64,000 nt of DNA from Brevibacterium pigmentatum (GTDB lineage Bacteria > Actinomycetota > Actinomycetes > Actinomycetales > Brevibacteriaceae). Where the stretch lies: the NCBI RefSeq assembly GCF_011617465.1, contig NZ_CP050153.1:992001-1056000 (forward strand). Reading direction: 5' to 3'. Under the pieces are notes generated by a model, which was not told the DNA's origin, searched no databases, and saw nothing but the letters and a program-made list of their open reading frames with translations. This document shows, piece by piece, positions 17,350-26,491 of the stretch. Each line of letters opens with the position of its first letter. The stretch's first letter is position 1. The translations under genes and the position numbers were made by a program.

Positions 17350-17367
17350 GTTCACCTCTGATTCACC
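17350..17367 (+). promoter_or_regulatory. PHO-box-like direct repeat (PhoP site candidate)
   Basis: GTTCACC at 17350 and ATTCACC at 17361 are spaced exactly 11 nt apart. Streptomyces PhoP boxes are built from 11-nt direct repeat units around GTTCACC. The site lies about 120 bp upstream of the phoX start, where an activator would bind. Phosphate control is inferred from this match plus the gene's function. Confidence 0.6.
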
Positions 17368-17487
17368 GACGGGTAGTTCCAGGGCCGCTTGCCGGTGACA
17401 GTCTCGATCGGGTGAGTCCTTCCGGCTCCGCCCTCTGTTCCGGGCGGGTCCCGGACTGGGAAGATACCCGATACAAGGAGAGAATCG

Positions 17488-20043
17488 ATGCGAACCTTTC
17501 TGCCGATGGCCGACCATGTGCGTGGCAAGCGCAGCCCCGTCACGTGCGCACTGAAGTGCGACAACGCCTGCCTCAAGGCCACCTGCAACACATCGGCAAA
17601 TGGGTATTTCCGCGATATCGTCAATGCGAAGCTCAGCCGTCGCGCGGTTCTCGGTGCCTCGGCTGCAGGTGCCTTGGCCATCGCAGTGACCACTGCACCC
17701 AGCCCGACCGCACGCTCTGCCGCCGCAGCCACCGCAGGCAGTCTGGCCTTCACCGCCATCGACCCGGTCCAGCACGAGGTCGACGAATTCGTCGTCCCCG
17801 AAGGCTACTCCTGGCATCCGATCGTCCGCTGGGGAGACCCCTTGTTCCCCGACTCCCCGAAATTCGACCCGGAGAATCAGAGCCCAGAGGCGCAGCGCCG
17901 CCAGTTCGGCTACAACAACGACTTCCTGTCCATCCAGATCGACCCCGACGACTCCAACCGGGCCGTACTCTTCGCCAACCAGGAATACACGAACGACGCC
18001 ATCATGTACCCCGAGGACATGGACGGAGCCGATCAGCGGGCGATCAGCCGTGAAGCCCACGGACTGACCGTTGCCGAACTCATCCGCACGGACGAGAAGT
18101 CGACGTGGACGATCGATGTCAACGGAAAGAAGAACCGCCGGTTCCTCATCGACACCGAGTACGAGTTCACCGGTCCCGCCGCCGGTTCCGATCTGCTGCG
18201 GACGAAGGACTACCCGAACGGTGACAAGGCGCAGGGCACTCTCGGCAACTGCTCGGGCGGGCTCACGCCCTGGGGCACTCTGGTGTCCGGTGAGGAGAAC
18301 TTCAACTCGTACTTCAAGGCGCAGGGCACCTCGGCGGCCGATAAGCGCTACGGGCTCGACAGCGAAGACTCGGCCAACGGGTGGGAAGCCGATGTCGACC
18401 GATTCGATACGAACAAACCGGGCTACGCGAACGAAGCGAATCGGTTCGGCTGGATCGTCGAAGTCGACCCCTGGGACCCGAACTCCACCCCTCATAAGCA
18501 CACGAACATGGGCCGCTTCAAACACGAAGGGGCGAACATCACGATCTCCGATTCGGGCCACGCCGTGGCCTATATGGGAGACGATGAGAAGTTCGACTAC
18601 CTCTACAAGTTCGTCTCGAAGGACACCTACGTCGAGGGCGACCGCGAACACAACAAGACGCTGCTGACCGACGGCGACCTCTACGTCGCGAAGTTCACCG
18701 GCAACTCACCGAAGTCCGAGATCGACGGCAGCGGTGAGGTGCCCGCCGACGGCGAGTTCGACGGCAGCGGACAGTGGCTTCCGCTGGTCAAGGATGGCAA
18801 GTCGCAGGTGTCGGGATTCTCCGTCGAAGAGGTCCTCGTCAACACCCGTCTGGCCGCCGACAAGGTCGGGCCGACGAAGATGGACCGCTGCGAAGACGTC
18901 GAACCGAACCCGGTCAACGGCCGCATCTACGTCGCCTGCACGAACAACTCCGACCGCGGCACCGACGGGAAGGCCGCCGCAGATGAGGCCAATCCGCGCA
19001 CGGAGAACCGCGACGGGCACATCGTCGAGATCACCGAGCGCTCCGGCGATCATACGGGCACCGAATTCGACTGGACGCTGCTGTTGGTCTGCGGAGACCC
19101 GAAGCAGGGCGACGCCACCTACTTCTCCGGCTTCCCCGCCGATCAGGTCTCACCGATCTCCTGCCCGGACAATGTCGCCTTCGATACTGCCGGAAACCTG
19201 TGGATCTCCACCGACGGTGCTCCCGACGGCATCGGCTACTGCGACGGTCTGTTCAAGGTCACGATCGACGGTGACCAGCGCGGTCGGGTCGAACAGTTCC
19301 TGTCCGTGCCTCGCGAAGCCGAGGTCTGCGGACCACTCGTCCACGATGAGTATGAGTCAGCTTTCGTTGCGGTCCAGCACCCAGGTGAGGACGGCTCCTA
19401 TGCCGATCAGCACTCGCAGTTCCCCGATTATGTCGACGCGACCGATGTCGATAAGGGAGTGGCCGCGATGCCGCGGCCCACGGTCGTGCAGGTCATCAAG
19501 GGCGACGGCGGATCGGCACCGGATCCGACTGAACCGCCGAAGGACCAGGACTCCGACGCCGACGGCACAGATGAAGGGGCCAAGGACTCGGATGAGAACG
19601 GCAGCTCAGATGGTGCCGGAACGGGTGAGGACACCGATGCCAAGGGCGACAGGACCGGAACGGATGCCGACAGCTCCGGATCGACTGCCGGGTCGCAGGA
19701 CGGCGCGAAGGATGCCGCAGCAGCTGGTGCGGCCGCGAGCGCCGGAAGCGACGGCGGCTCCGGTTCGGGCGGTTCAGGCGGCTCCGGCTCGGGCGGCGGT
19801 TCTTCGAACGGCGGTTCGGGTTCAGGCGGCTCGGGTTCAGGTGGGTCCGGTTCAGGTGGGTCCGGCTCGGGCGGCGGTGAACTGCCGTGGACCGGCACTG
19901 ACAGCACTCTGCCGCTGCTCGGCGGCGGAGCAGGTCTCCTCGCCGCCGGCGGTGCGATGGCGACGGCCGCTCATCTGCGCCGGAAGAAAGCAGACGGGAC
20001 GGAAAGCGAGCAGGGATCGCCGATGGAGACTCAGGGCGACTGA
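17488..20043 (+). CDS. phoX: PhoX-family phosphatase, Tat-exported and LPXTG-anchored
   Basis: An 851-residue enzyme of the PhoX/DUF839 family (calcium/iron-dependent alkaline phosphatase that frees phosphate outside the cell). A 49-residue leader with conserved cysteines precedes a twin-arginine signal (SRRAVLG from residue 50). The catalytic body runs to about residue 670. Then come an acidic, threonine/aspartate-rich segment and a Gly/Ser-rich linker (GSGGSG type). A sortase signal LPWTG (residues 799-803), a hydrophobic helix and RRKK follow, then a further 20 or so polar residues. Anchoring PhoX to the wall is unusual. AAGGAGA lies upstream of the ATG; a PHO-box-like repeat is about 120 bp upstream. 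Confidence 0.92.
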   Translation: MRTFLPMADHVRGKRSPVTCALKCDNACLKATCNTSANGYFRDIVNAKLSRRAVLGASAAGALAIAVTTAPSPTARSAAAATAGSLAFTAIDPVQHEVDEFVVPEGYSWHPIVRWGDPLFPDSPKFDPENQSPEAQRRQFGYNNDFLSIQIDPDDSNRAVLFANQEYTNDAIMYPEDMDGADQRAISREAHGLTVAELIRTDEKSTWTIDVNGKKNRRFLIDTEYEFTGPAAGSDLLRTKDYPNGDKAQGTLGNCSGGLTPWGTLVSGEENFNSYFKAQGTSAADKRYGLDSEDSANGWEADVDRFDTNKPGYANEANRFGWIVEVDPWDPNSTPHKHTNMGRFKHEGANITISDSGHAVAYMGDDEKFDYLYKFVSKDTYVEGDREHNKTLLTDGDLYVAKFTGNSPKSEIDGSGEVPADGEFDGSGQWLPLVKDGKSQVSGFSVEEVLVNTRLAADKVGPTKMDRCEDVEPNPVNGRIYVACTNNSDRGTDGKAAADEANPRTENRDGHIVEITERSGDHTGTEFDWTLLLVCGDPKQGDATYFSGFPADQVSPISCPDNVAFDTAGNLWISTDGAPDGIGYCDGLFKVTIDGDQRGRVEQFLSVPREAEVCGPLVHDEYESAFVAVQHPGEDGSYADQHSQFPDYVDATDVDKGVAAMPRPTVVQVIKGDGGSAPDPTEPPKDQDSDADGTDEGAKDSDENGSSDGAGTGEDTDAKGDRTGTDADSSGSTAGSQDGAKDAAAAGAAASAGSDGGSGSGGSGGSGSGGGSSNGGSGSGGSGSGGSGSGGSGSGGGELPWTGTDSTLPLLGGGAGLLAAGGAMATAAHLRRKKADGTESEQGSPMETQGD

Positions 20044-20063
20044 TGACTCCACGACCATAAGCT

Positions 20064-20101
20064 GAAGAAGGCCAGAGGCGACACTGCCTCTGGCCTTCTT
20101 C
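20064..20101. terminator. bidirectional terminator between phoX and VOC gene
   Basis: A 16-bp perfect stem (arms 20064-20079 and 20086-20101, GAAGAAGGCCAGAGGC and partner) with a 6-nt loop. It carries an A-rich 5' and T-rich 3' side, so it can work in both directions between convergent genes. Confidence 0.88.
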
Positions 20102-20132
20102 GACTCCGCAGAGTACGCGGACGCTGAGGGGC

Positions 20133-20774
20133 TCAGATGGTGACGGGGCCGTTCTCCGTGTTGAAGCTCACCGACATGATGCCCGGCGTCCCGTGGGGTG
20201 CGGACCAGTCGATGTTGATCTCCGAGATCGGCTTGGCATCCTGAGTGCCCAGCCAATCGCGCAGACGATCGCGGTCCCCGGCGATCTGCAGGGTGTCGAT
20301 GGCGACGTCCTCATTCGTCTTGTACGTCGAAGGATGCTGCGAGGAATCGGCGGACCACTTGATGAAGAACGGCAGCTGGGGGTCGGCGATGAGCCCCTTG
20401 ACGCCGATCTGCAGCCACCTGAGTTCCAAACCGGACTCCGGTGTGCGGTTTCCGTCGACGGCTTTGCGTTCGAGGCGAGTTTCGACTGCGGTGAGATCGT
20501 CGACCGAGACGCACCAGCCCATCCAGCCGCCGCCGAGCTCGGAACGAGCCCGGACTGCCTGGCCGAAGGGTGTCGAGAGAGCGGCCGGATGCTCCAAGGC
20601 TTCCACGACTTCGAGGTAATGGCCGTTCGCTAGAGGGAAGATGAGGTTTCTGGTGCCGAATCGAGGATGCACACCGCCGTCGTAGGGAGCCACTCCGAGC
20701 TTCTCCGCAATCCGCTCGGCGGTAGCACGATAGCCGTCAGGTTCACTGGCGTATGACACATGATCGAGTTTCAT
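20133..20774 (-). CDS. VOC-superfamily protein (glyoxalase-like domain)
   Basis: A 213-residue protein beginning LDHVSYASEPDGYRATAERI, then FGTRNLIFPLANGHYLEVVEAL, matching the glyoxalase_3-type VOC domain, whose members usually bind a metal for dioxygenase, lyase or resistance chemistry. The His and Glu of the first half-site (LDHV, YLEVVE) are present. The C-terminal half repeats a weaker fold (IDTLQIAGD). Function unknown. It converges on phoX across a shared terminator. Confidence 0.85.
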   Translation of the reverse strand: MKLDHVSYASEPDGYRATAERIAEKLGVAPYDGGVHPRFGTRNLIFPLANGHYLEVVEALEHPAALSTPFGQAVRARSELGGGWMGWCVSVDDLTAVETRLERKAVDGNRTPESGLELRWLQIGVKGLIADPQLPFFIKWSADSSQHPSTYKTNEDVAIDTLQIAGDRDRLRDWLGTQDAKPISEINIDWSAPHGTPGIMSVSFNTENGPVTI

Positions 20775-20888
20775 GACTCGACAATCGCATAACCTGGCTC
20801 ACACTGCCCCTTAGGGTCACCTAAGAAATCGTGATGATCATCACGCCCGGCCGGCAGCGGCCCGGGCAACGGCCGAGGCAAAACGAAA

Positions 20889-20914
20889 CCGCCCGGATGT
20901 CATCATCCGGGCGG
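20889..20914 (-). terminator. rho-independent terminator of ppa
   Basis: CCGCCCGGATG pairs perfectly with CATCCGGGCGG around TCAT. On the minus strand the stem is followed by TTTCGTTTT, a good U-tract after the ppa stop. Confidence 0.9.
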
Positions 20915-20959
20915 TCGTGATCCAGTGCTGATTCGTCAGCACATGGTGAGGGGGAAAGC

Positions 20960-21448
20960 TCAGTGGCCCTCGGCCTTGAATCGTTCGATGGAGGCGTTGA
21001 TCTCCGCCTCGGCGGCTTCGCGACCGGCCCAGCTCGAACCCTTGACGTACTTGCCGGGCTCGAGGTCCTTGTACCGGTTGAAGAAGTGCTCGATCGAGTC
21101 GAGCATGAACTGGTCCACATGCGAGATGTCGGTATAGGAATCCCAGCGGGGATCTCCGGCGGGAACGGCGAGGACCTTGTCATCGCCGCCGGCCTCGTCT
21201 TCCATCTGGAACATGCCGATGGGACGGATGTCGATGAGCACACCGGGGAACAGCGGCTCGGGCAGCAGCACGAGCACATCGAGCGGGTCGCCGTCGTTTC
21301 CGAGCGTGTCCTCGATGAAGCCGTAATCGGCGGGGTACTGCATCGAGGTGTAGAGGTAGCGATCGAGCTTGACCCGACCGGTCTCATGATCGACTTCGTA
21401 CTTATTGCGGGACCCCTGCGGGATCTCGATTGTGGCCAACAGTTCCAT
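20960..21448 (-). CDS. ppa: inorganic pyrophosphatase (family I)
   Basis: A 162-residue cytoplasmic enzyme that hydrolyses pyrophosphate, pulling nucleic-acid and other syntheses forward. It shows [34 protein letters not shown] (metal-binding aspartates), and [13 protein letters not shown]. Length is standard for the family. Divergent from dacB with about 108 bp between them, a conserved actinobacterial arrangement. Confidence 0.97.
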   Translation of the reverse strand: MELLATIEIPQGSRNKYEVDHETGRVKLDRYLYTSMQYPADYGFIEDTLGNDGDPLDVLVLLPEPLFPGVLIDIRPIGMFQMEDEAGGDDKVLAVPAGDPRWDSYTDISHVDQFMLDSIEHFFNRYKDLEPGKYVKGSSWAGREAAEAEINASIERFKAEGH

Positions 21449-21556
21449 AGTGCTCCTTCACGTTAGGGGTGCATCACTAGAATAGATGGTACAAGTCCCC
21501 GTCACCGCCCACCGACGGCGACCACCTCACGGTCGTCGAGGAATGAGAGCCTGCGT

Positions 21557-23068
21557 TTGAACGACACTGATGCGCCGCAGAACCCGTCGGACTCCGGCTC
21601 GTCGCGCCGCGACCGCAAGGAGGGGAAGTCGCGGCGGAAGAAGGGCGGTGCGATCACCGCCGGCGTCATCGTGCTGGCTCTCGGTGCCTATGCCGCCGTC
21701 GACGCCTACGACCTCGTGCCCGGCCTGCCGAGCGTGCTGACCACCGAACCCCAGGTCGAGGTCCAGACCGTTCCCACCCCGCAGGCCCACGCCGAGCAGG
21801 TGCCCGCCCCCGCCTCGGCGGTCGACGACTCCGCTCCCGTTCCCACGCAGATCCCGAAGACGATCGACGCCGTGCTCAAGGACTCGAAGGTCAAGGGCTT
21901 CGGCCTCGAGGTCCGCGACGGGCTCAGCGACGATGTCCTCTACGCCAAGGACGAGATGAAACCGCGCACTCCCGCCTCGGTGACGAAGGTGCTCACCGCG
22001 GCCGCCTCCCTGTCCGCGATCGGCGGGGAGAAGCGCCTGGCGACGACGACGGACTTCGATGTCGACACGAACACCCTCACCCTCACCGGGGGAGGTGATG
22101 TTCTCCTGTCCGCCGGGGAGTCCGATCCCGGCTCGGTCAACGGGCACGCCGGCCTGCGGACCCTGGCCGAGGACACCGCGGCCGCCCTCGAGAAGCAGAA
22201 CATCTCCGAGGTGGCCCTCAACCTGGATACGAGCAGGTACGTCGGTAAGGACTTCGACTCCGGCTGGGAGCGAGCCGATATCGCCAAGGGCGTGATCACC
22301 CCGATCCAGCCGATCATGGTCGACACCGCCTACGTCGGGTCGAAGGACGCCGAATGGCGCGGCCGCAGCGAACACCCGGCCAAGGATGCCTTCTCGATCT
22401 TCGAGAAGGAACTGAAGAAGACCGGGGTCACCGTCACCGAGGCGGCCGCCGAGTCCGAATCAGAGCAGCCGTCCGAATCCGATGACACATCCGAATCTGC
22501 GGGCACGAAGGAGCTCGCCCGAGTGGAATCGGCGACGATCTCCGAGATCGTCGAATACGCCCTCGTGCACAGCGACAATGTCGTCGCCGAGGTGCTCGGC
22601 AACGAGGTTGCCATCGCCCAGGGCAAGGACGGCAGCCTCGAGAACGGCCCCGAAGCGGTGCTGGAAGCCCTCGGCGAATCCGTCGATCTCGGGCGCACAC
22701 ACCTCGTCGACACATCAGGCCTGTCCTATGACAACCGGATCGCCCCACACGATCTCACGACCGTCCTGCAGGCCTCGGTCGTCGCCGATGACTCTTTGGC
22801 CGGACTCGTCAGCTACTTCCCCGTCGGGGGACTGACCGGCACCCTGCATGACCGCTTCCTCGATGAGAGGAACGCGTCGGGAGTGGTGCACGCGAAGACC
22901 GGAACACTGTCCTCCGTGACCTCCCTGGCCGGGGGAGTGCTCGACGCGGAGGGCCGCTACCTCGTATTCTCCATCCAGATCGACGACGTGGATAAGGACA
23001 AGATCTTGGAAGCCAGAAAGACCGTGGACGATATCGTCACCGCACTCGCGAATTGCGGCTGCCGATGA
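21557..23068 (+). CDS. dacB: D-alanyl-D-alanine carboxypeptidase (PBP4/DacB family)
   Basis: A 503-residue class C penicillin-binding protein that trims or cleaves peptidoglycan cross-links. A basic cytoplasmic tail (SRRDRKEGKSRRKKGG) is followed by one membrane anchor (residues 33-48). Active-site motifs are SVTK (near residue 142), SDN (HSDNVVAE) and KTG (HAKTGTLSS). A short Glu/Ser-rich insert near residue 295 is not conserved in the family as I know it. The TTG start at 21557 is the only one that keeps the anchor. It overlaps the next gene by ATGA. Confidence 0.94.
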   Translation: MNDTDAPQNPSDSGSSRRDRKEGKSRRKKGGAITAGVIVLALGAYAAVDAYDLVPGLPSVLTTEPQVEVQTVPTPQAHAEQVPAPASAVDDSAPVPTQIPKTIDAVLKDSKVKGFGLEVRDGLSDDVLYAKDEMKPRTPASVTKVLTAAASLSAIGGEKRLATTTDFDVDTNTLTLTGGGDVLLSAGESDPGSVNGHAGLRTLAEDTAAALEKQNISEVALNLDTSRYVGKDFDSGWERADIAKGVITPIQPIMVDTAYVGSKDAEWRGRSEHPAKDAFSIFEKELKKTGVTVTEAAAESESEQPSESDDTSESAGTKELARVESATISEIVEYALVHSDNVVAEVLGNEVAIAQGKDGSLENGPEAVLEALGESVDLGRTHLVDTSGLSYDNRIAPHDLTTVLQASVVADDSLAGLVSYFPVGGLTGTLHDRFLDERNASGVVHAKTGTLSSVTSLAGGVLDAEGRYLVFSIQIDDVDKDKILEARKTVDDIVTALANCGCR

Positions 23069-24081
23069 TCATCGATGAGGACTTCGCCGCCCGCACCGCC
23101 CGTGAGCTCGTCTCCGCGGCGAAGGTCCCCGAACCGGGTGTCCTCGACACACTCGTCGAGGGGATGAAGGACAACGCACTGACCGCTCAGGACCTCGTCC
23201 TCGACTCGTTTCTGCTGCCGCCGGAACACGCCGATGATGTGCGCGGCCGGCTCGCCGCCGCTTCCGTGCTCGTCCTCGACCAGGTCAGCTGGGTCAAAGC
23301 CAATGCCCAATCAGTCAACGGAATGCTCGACGAGGCGGCCCTGCCCGCCCCGGTCAGCCCCGCCACCGCGATGGCCGGTGCCGTCGAGGTCGCCGGGGTG
23401 CTCTCGCTCCTGTCGACACGCGTGCTCGGCCAGTTCGATCCCTTCGCCGTTGAGACGGGACGGCTGATGTTCGTCGCCCCGGCCGTGCTCATCGCCGAGA
23501 AGGCCATGGACGTCGATCCGCGTGACTTCCGCATGTGGGTGGCCCTCCACGAAGCCACCCACCAAGTGCAGTTCGCGACGGCGCCCTGGCTGCGCGAGCA
23601 TATGCGCACCCTGCTCTCCGGAGCCGTGTCGACCCGGCTGACGATGCCCGGAGTCGGCGGGATCGTCGACCTCTTCGCCACCCTCGGGCGCATCGTCAAA
23701 GGCGAGGCCAGCATCATCGACCTCATCCGCGACGAGAAGATGCGCAATGCTCTCGACGAGGCCACCGCGATCCTGTCCCTGCTCGAAGGCCACGCCGATG
23801 TCGTCATGGACGAGGTGGGCGTCGGAGTCATCCCGAGCGTGCGCACACTGCGTCGCAGGTTCGAGGCCCGTCGCGACGCCGCCCAAGGCGGGTTCCTCAC
23901 CAATCTGCTCGGGATGGATCTCAAGCTCGCGCAGTATCGCGACGGGGCGAAGTTCGTCCGCGCCGTCCGCCGTGAGGTCGGGCAGAAGGGCTTCTCCCGC
24001 ATCTACGCGAGACCTGAGAACCTCCCCCGCACAGCCGAGATCCACGAACCGCACCTCTGGCTCGACCGTGTCCACGGCTGA
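23065..24081 (+). CDS. zinc-dependent metalloprotease, zincin_2 family
   Basis: A 338-residue protein from ATG 23065 (ATGA overlap with dacB). The zinc motif HEATHQVQF is in the middle, and a third ligand candidate lies in EGHADVVMDEV. This is the actinobacterial zincin-like metallopeptidase type 2 family (once called coenzyme F420 biosynthesis-associated), always found next to dacB and tilS; its substrate is unknown. It overlaps tilS by 14 bp. Confidence 0.92.
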   Translation: MIIDEDFAARTARELVSAAKVPEPGVLDTLVEGMKDNALTAQDLVLDSFLLPPEHADDVRGRLAAASVLVLDQVSWVKANAQSVNGMLDEAALPAPVSPATAMAGAVEVAGVLSLLSTRVLGQFDPFAVETGRLMFVAPAVLIAEKAMDVDPRDFRMWVALHEATHQVQFATAPWLREHMRTLLSGAVSTRLTMPGVGGIVDLFATLGRIVKGEASIIDLIRDEKMRNALDEATAILSLLEGHADVVMDEVGVGVIPSVRTLRRRFEARRDAAQGGFLTNLLGMDLKLAQYRDGAKFVRAVRREVGQKGFSRIYARPENLPRTAEIHEPHLWLDRVHG

Positions 24082-25090
24082 CGGCTCGTCTGCCGGTTCC
24101 TCGCCGAGGCGGCCCACCCTCGACCCGGCCAGCGGAGCCATCCGAGGCGCCGTCCGGGCGGCACTGAAGGCGGCCGGAACAGCAGAGCCGGGAGTCATCG
24201 TCGCGGTGTCCGGGGGAGCGGATTCGATGGCCCTGCTGCACGCGACAGCGTTCCTCCACCGTCGCGGTGAGATCCGTGCCCGTGCCGTCACCGTCGACCA
24301 CGGTCTCCAGACCGTCACCGCCGAGGTGGCCGCCCGGGTCGCCGGCACCGCCGAATCGTGGGGTGTGCCCGCCGAAGTGATGACCGTGAGCATCGACGCC
24401 GGTGACGAAGGCGTCGAAGCCGCGGCACGCGCCGCCCGCTATTCCGCCCTCGAAACCGCACGGGTCCAGGCCGGAGCCGATTGGATCCTCACCGCCCACA
24501 CCCGCAGCGACCAGGCCGAAACCGTTCTGCTCGGCCTCATGCGCGGATCGGGCACCCGGTCCCTGGCAGGGATGAGCCCACTGAACGGACACCTCATGCG
24601 CCCCCTGCTCGGCCTCGACCGGGACCAGACCGAAGCCTCCTGCCAGGCCCAGGGAATCGAAATCTGGAACGACCCGATGAACGCCGACACCGCGTTCACC
24701 CGAGTCCGAGCCCGGCAGCTGCTGGCCGGACTCGAAGCCGAACTCGGCCAGCCGATCACCGCGAACCTCGCCCGCACCGCAGACCTGTGCCGGGCCGACG
24801 CCGATTTCATCGAAGCCCGCGCCGAGGCGGCCGGGCAGACGATCAGGGGAGCCGCCTCGGTGCCGGTGGAGGACTTCACCGCACTCGACGAGGCCGTGCT
24901 CAGCCGGGTCGTACGCGACTGGGTGATCTCACTCGGCGTGCCCGGACAGAACCTCGGAGCGGTGCGCGTCGCCGAACTCTGCGCCCTCATCCGCGACCGC
25001 AGCCGCGGTCGCCTGTCCCTGCCCGGAGACACGGAAGTCGTCGTCTCCGGCGGCCAGGTCGTGTTCCAAGCCGCGGCGAAGGCCCGCTGA
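24068..25090 (+). CDS. tilS: tRNA(Ile)-lysidine synthetase
   Basis: A 340-residue ATP-dependent enzyme that converts the CAU-anticodon wobble cytidine of tRNA-Ile2 to lysidine, giving AUA decoding. The PP-loop motif SGGADSMALLH is near residue 43, followed by VDHGLQ and TAHTRSDQAETVLLGLMRGSG, all typical. The C-terminal domain is short, as in actinobacteria. Start taken at GTG 24068 inside the zincin gene. The expected downstream neighbour hpt is 2.7 kb away, behind an inserted gene pair. Confidence 0.94.
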   Translation: MSTADGSSAGSSPRRPTLDPASGAIRGAVRAALKAAGTAEPGVIVAVSGGADSMALLHATAFLHRRGEIRARAVTVDHGLQTVTAEVAARVAGTAESWGVPAEVMTVSIDAGDEGVEAAARAARYSALETARVQAGADWILTAHTRSDQAETVLLGLMRGSGTRSLAGMSPLNGHLMRPLLGLDRDQTEASCQAQGIEIWNDPMNADTAFTRVRARQLLAGLEAELGQPITANLARTADLCRADADFIEARAEAAGQTIRGAASVPVEDFTALDEAVLSRVVRDWVISLGVPGQNLGAVRVAELCALIRDRSRGRLSLPGDTEVVVSGGQVVFQAAAKAR

Positions 25091-25093
25091 GCC

Positions 25094-26368
25094 TCAGCTC
25101 AGCCTGGCACCGCCTGTCAGCTCTCCGCCTGAGGCGATGAGCCGACCCGCCTTGAACACGTCCCGATCCTGCGGGCAGTCCATGATTGCGGAGGTTACGG
25201 TATCGGCTGAGACAAGCACGAAGTCGGCGGGAGCACCCGCACCCAGACCGAACCGGGCATCGTCGGCCAGCGCCGAACCGTCGGGACGGGCACCGGCCAT
25301 GACCTGAGCGCCACCGCGGGAGGCGATGTCGAGGCAGCCTTCGATATCGGCATCGGCACGGAATCCGTTCGTGAACGCCAGCTGCCAGGTCCGACGCAGC
25401 AGATCACCGTCACCGTACGGGCTCCAATAGTCCCTCTGCCCGTCCTCGCCGAGCCCCAGAGGCATTCGGCGTTCACGGATGAGCGCCTGCGGCAGCACCC
25501 CCTTGGCCGGAGCGACCGTCGTCAGGGCCACTCCCACCTCGGCGAGGGCATCGAGGATCCGGGCGACCTCCGGCTCCGGATTCGTGTTGAGAGCGAACGC
25601 GTGGGAGACCGTGACCTGACCGGTCATGCCCGCGGCTCTGGTGCGGGCCGCGATCTCCTCCAGCGAGAACAGTCCCGCTGTCCCCGCCTCGTGGAGGTGG
25701 ATGTCGATGCCCTTGCCGTGCTTATCCGCCAGCGCGAACACGGTGTCGAGGTGCTCTGCCGGATCCCGGTCGTAGAGCAGCGGATCGAGCCCGCCGACGA
25801 GGTCCGCGCCCTCGGCCAGAGCCGCATCGAGCAGCTCCCGCACACCCTGCTCCCTCACGATTCCGGCCTGCGGGAACGCGACGATCTGGAAATCGAGGAC
25901 ATCGGCATGAGCCTCGAGCGCGGCCTTGACCCCGTGGAAGCGTTCGAGCCCGCAGTCGGCGTCGACCTGAGCATGCGAGCGGATGCGCGTGCCTCCGGAG
26001 GCGACGATCTTCGCAATCGCGAACGCGGACTGATCGGCGACGCTGCGCTCGCCGCCTCGCCAGTTCTCCCGATCGTTCATGATGTAGCCGTGCAGAGTGC
26101 CGTCGGCGGTGTGCGGCCGGAACGTCTGGCCCATGCGGTTCGAATCCAGGTGGGCATGGGCATCGCCGAGGCTGGGCAGCAGGATCCGTCCCGCACCGTC
26201 GATGACCTCCGCCCCCGTCGACCCAGTCCCGGTTCCCGGTGCAGTGGAACCGTGGGCGGCATCCTCGGCGCGGGAGATGCGGGAGAACCGGCCCTCGGTG
26301 ATCTCGACATCGACGGCGGGAGCATCGGGAGTGCGCGGGAAGAGGCGCACATTCTTCACAACGATCAT
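25094..26368 (-). CDS. amidohydrolase, cytosine-deaminase-like
   Basis: A 424-residue metal-dependent hydrolase. Metal and catalytic motifs: HAHLDSNRM (HxH, near residue 70), SHAQVD, HLHEAG, VSHAF and LGEDGQRDYWSPYG. These match the CodA-type branch of the amidohydrolase superfamily, acting on cytosine, isoguanine, creatinine-like or related cyclic amides. It is convergent with tilS (3 bp apart) and divergent from an MFS permease, with a perfect palindrome in the shared promoter. The pair probably imports and deaminates one compound (inference). Confidence 0.88.
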   Translation of the reverse strand: MIVVKNVRLFPRTPDAPAVDVEITEGRFSRISRAEDAAHGSTAPGTGTGSTGAEVIDGAGRILLPSLGDAHAHLDSNRMGQTFRPHTADGTLHGYIMNDRENWRGGERSVADQSAFAIAKIVASGGTRIRSHAQVDADCGLERFHGVKAALEAHADVLDFQIVAFPQAGIVREQGVRELLDAALAEGADLVGGLDPLLYDRDPAEHLDTVFALADKHGKGIDIHLHEAGTAGLFSLEEIAARTRAAGMTGQVTVSHAFALNTNPEPEVARILDALAEVGVALTTVAPAKGVLPQALIRERRMPLGLGEDGQRDYWSPYGDGDLLRRTWQLAFTNGFRADADIEGCLDIASRGGAQVMAGARPDGSALADDARFGLGAGAPADFVLVSADTVTSAIMDCPQDRDVFKAGRLIASGGELTGGARLS

Positions 26369-26396
26369 GTGCTCAGCCTACGACAGTCGATCGCCG

Positions 26397-26410
26397 GATG
26401 GTATACCATC
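26397..26410. promoter_or_regulatory. perfect 14-bp palindrome between divergent genes
   Basis: GATGGTATACCATC is a perfect palindrome with core TGGTATACCA, like GntR-family operators. It lies 29 bp from the amidohydrolase start and about 80 bp from the MFS start, so one regulator could control both. No regulator gene is adjacent. Confidence 0.5.
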
Positions 26411-26491
26411 TGAGGTTGTGTCCGTTTGCGCGCCCCGGAACGGCCTCGGCCCGCGTGCACGACGACCGCGGCGGTCTGAAAGGATGAGGCC

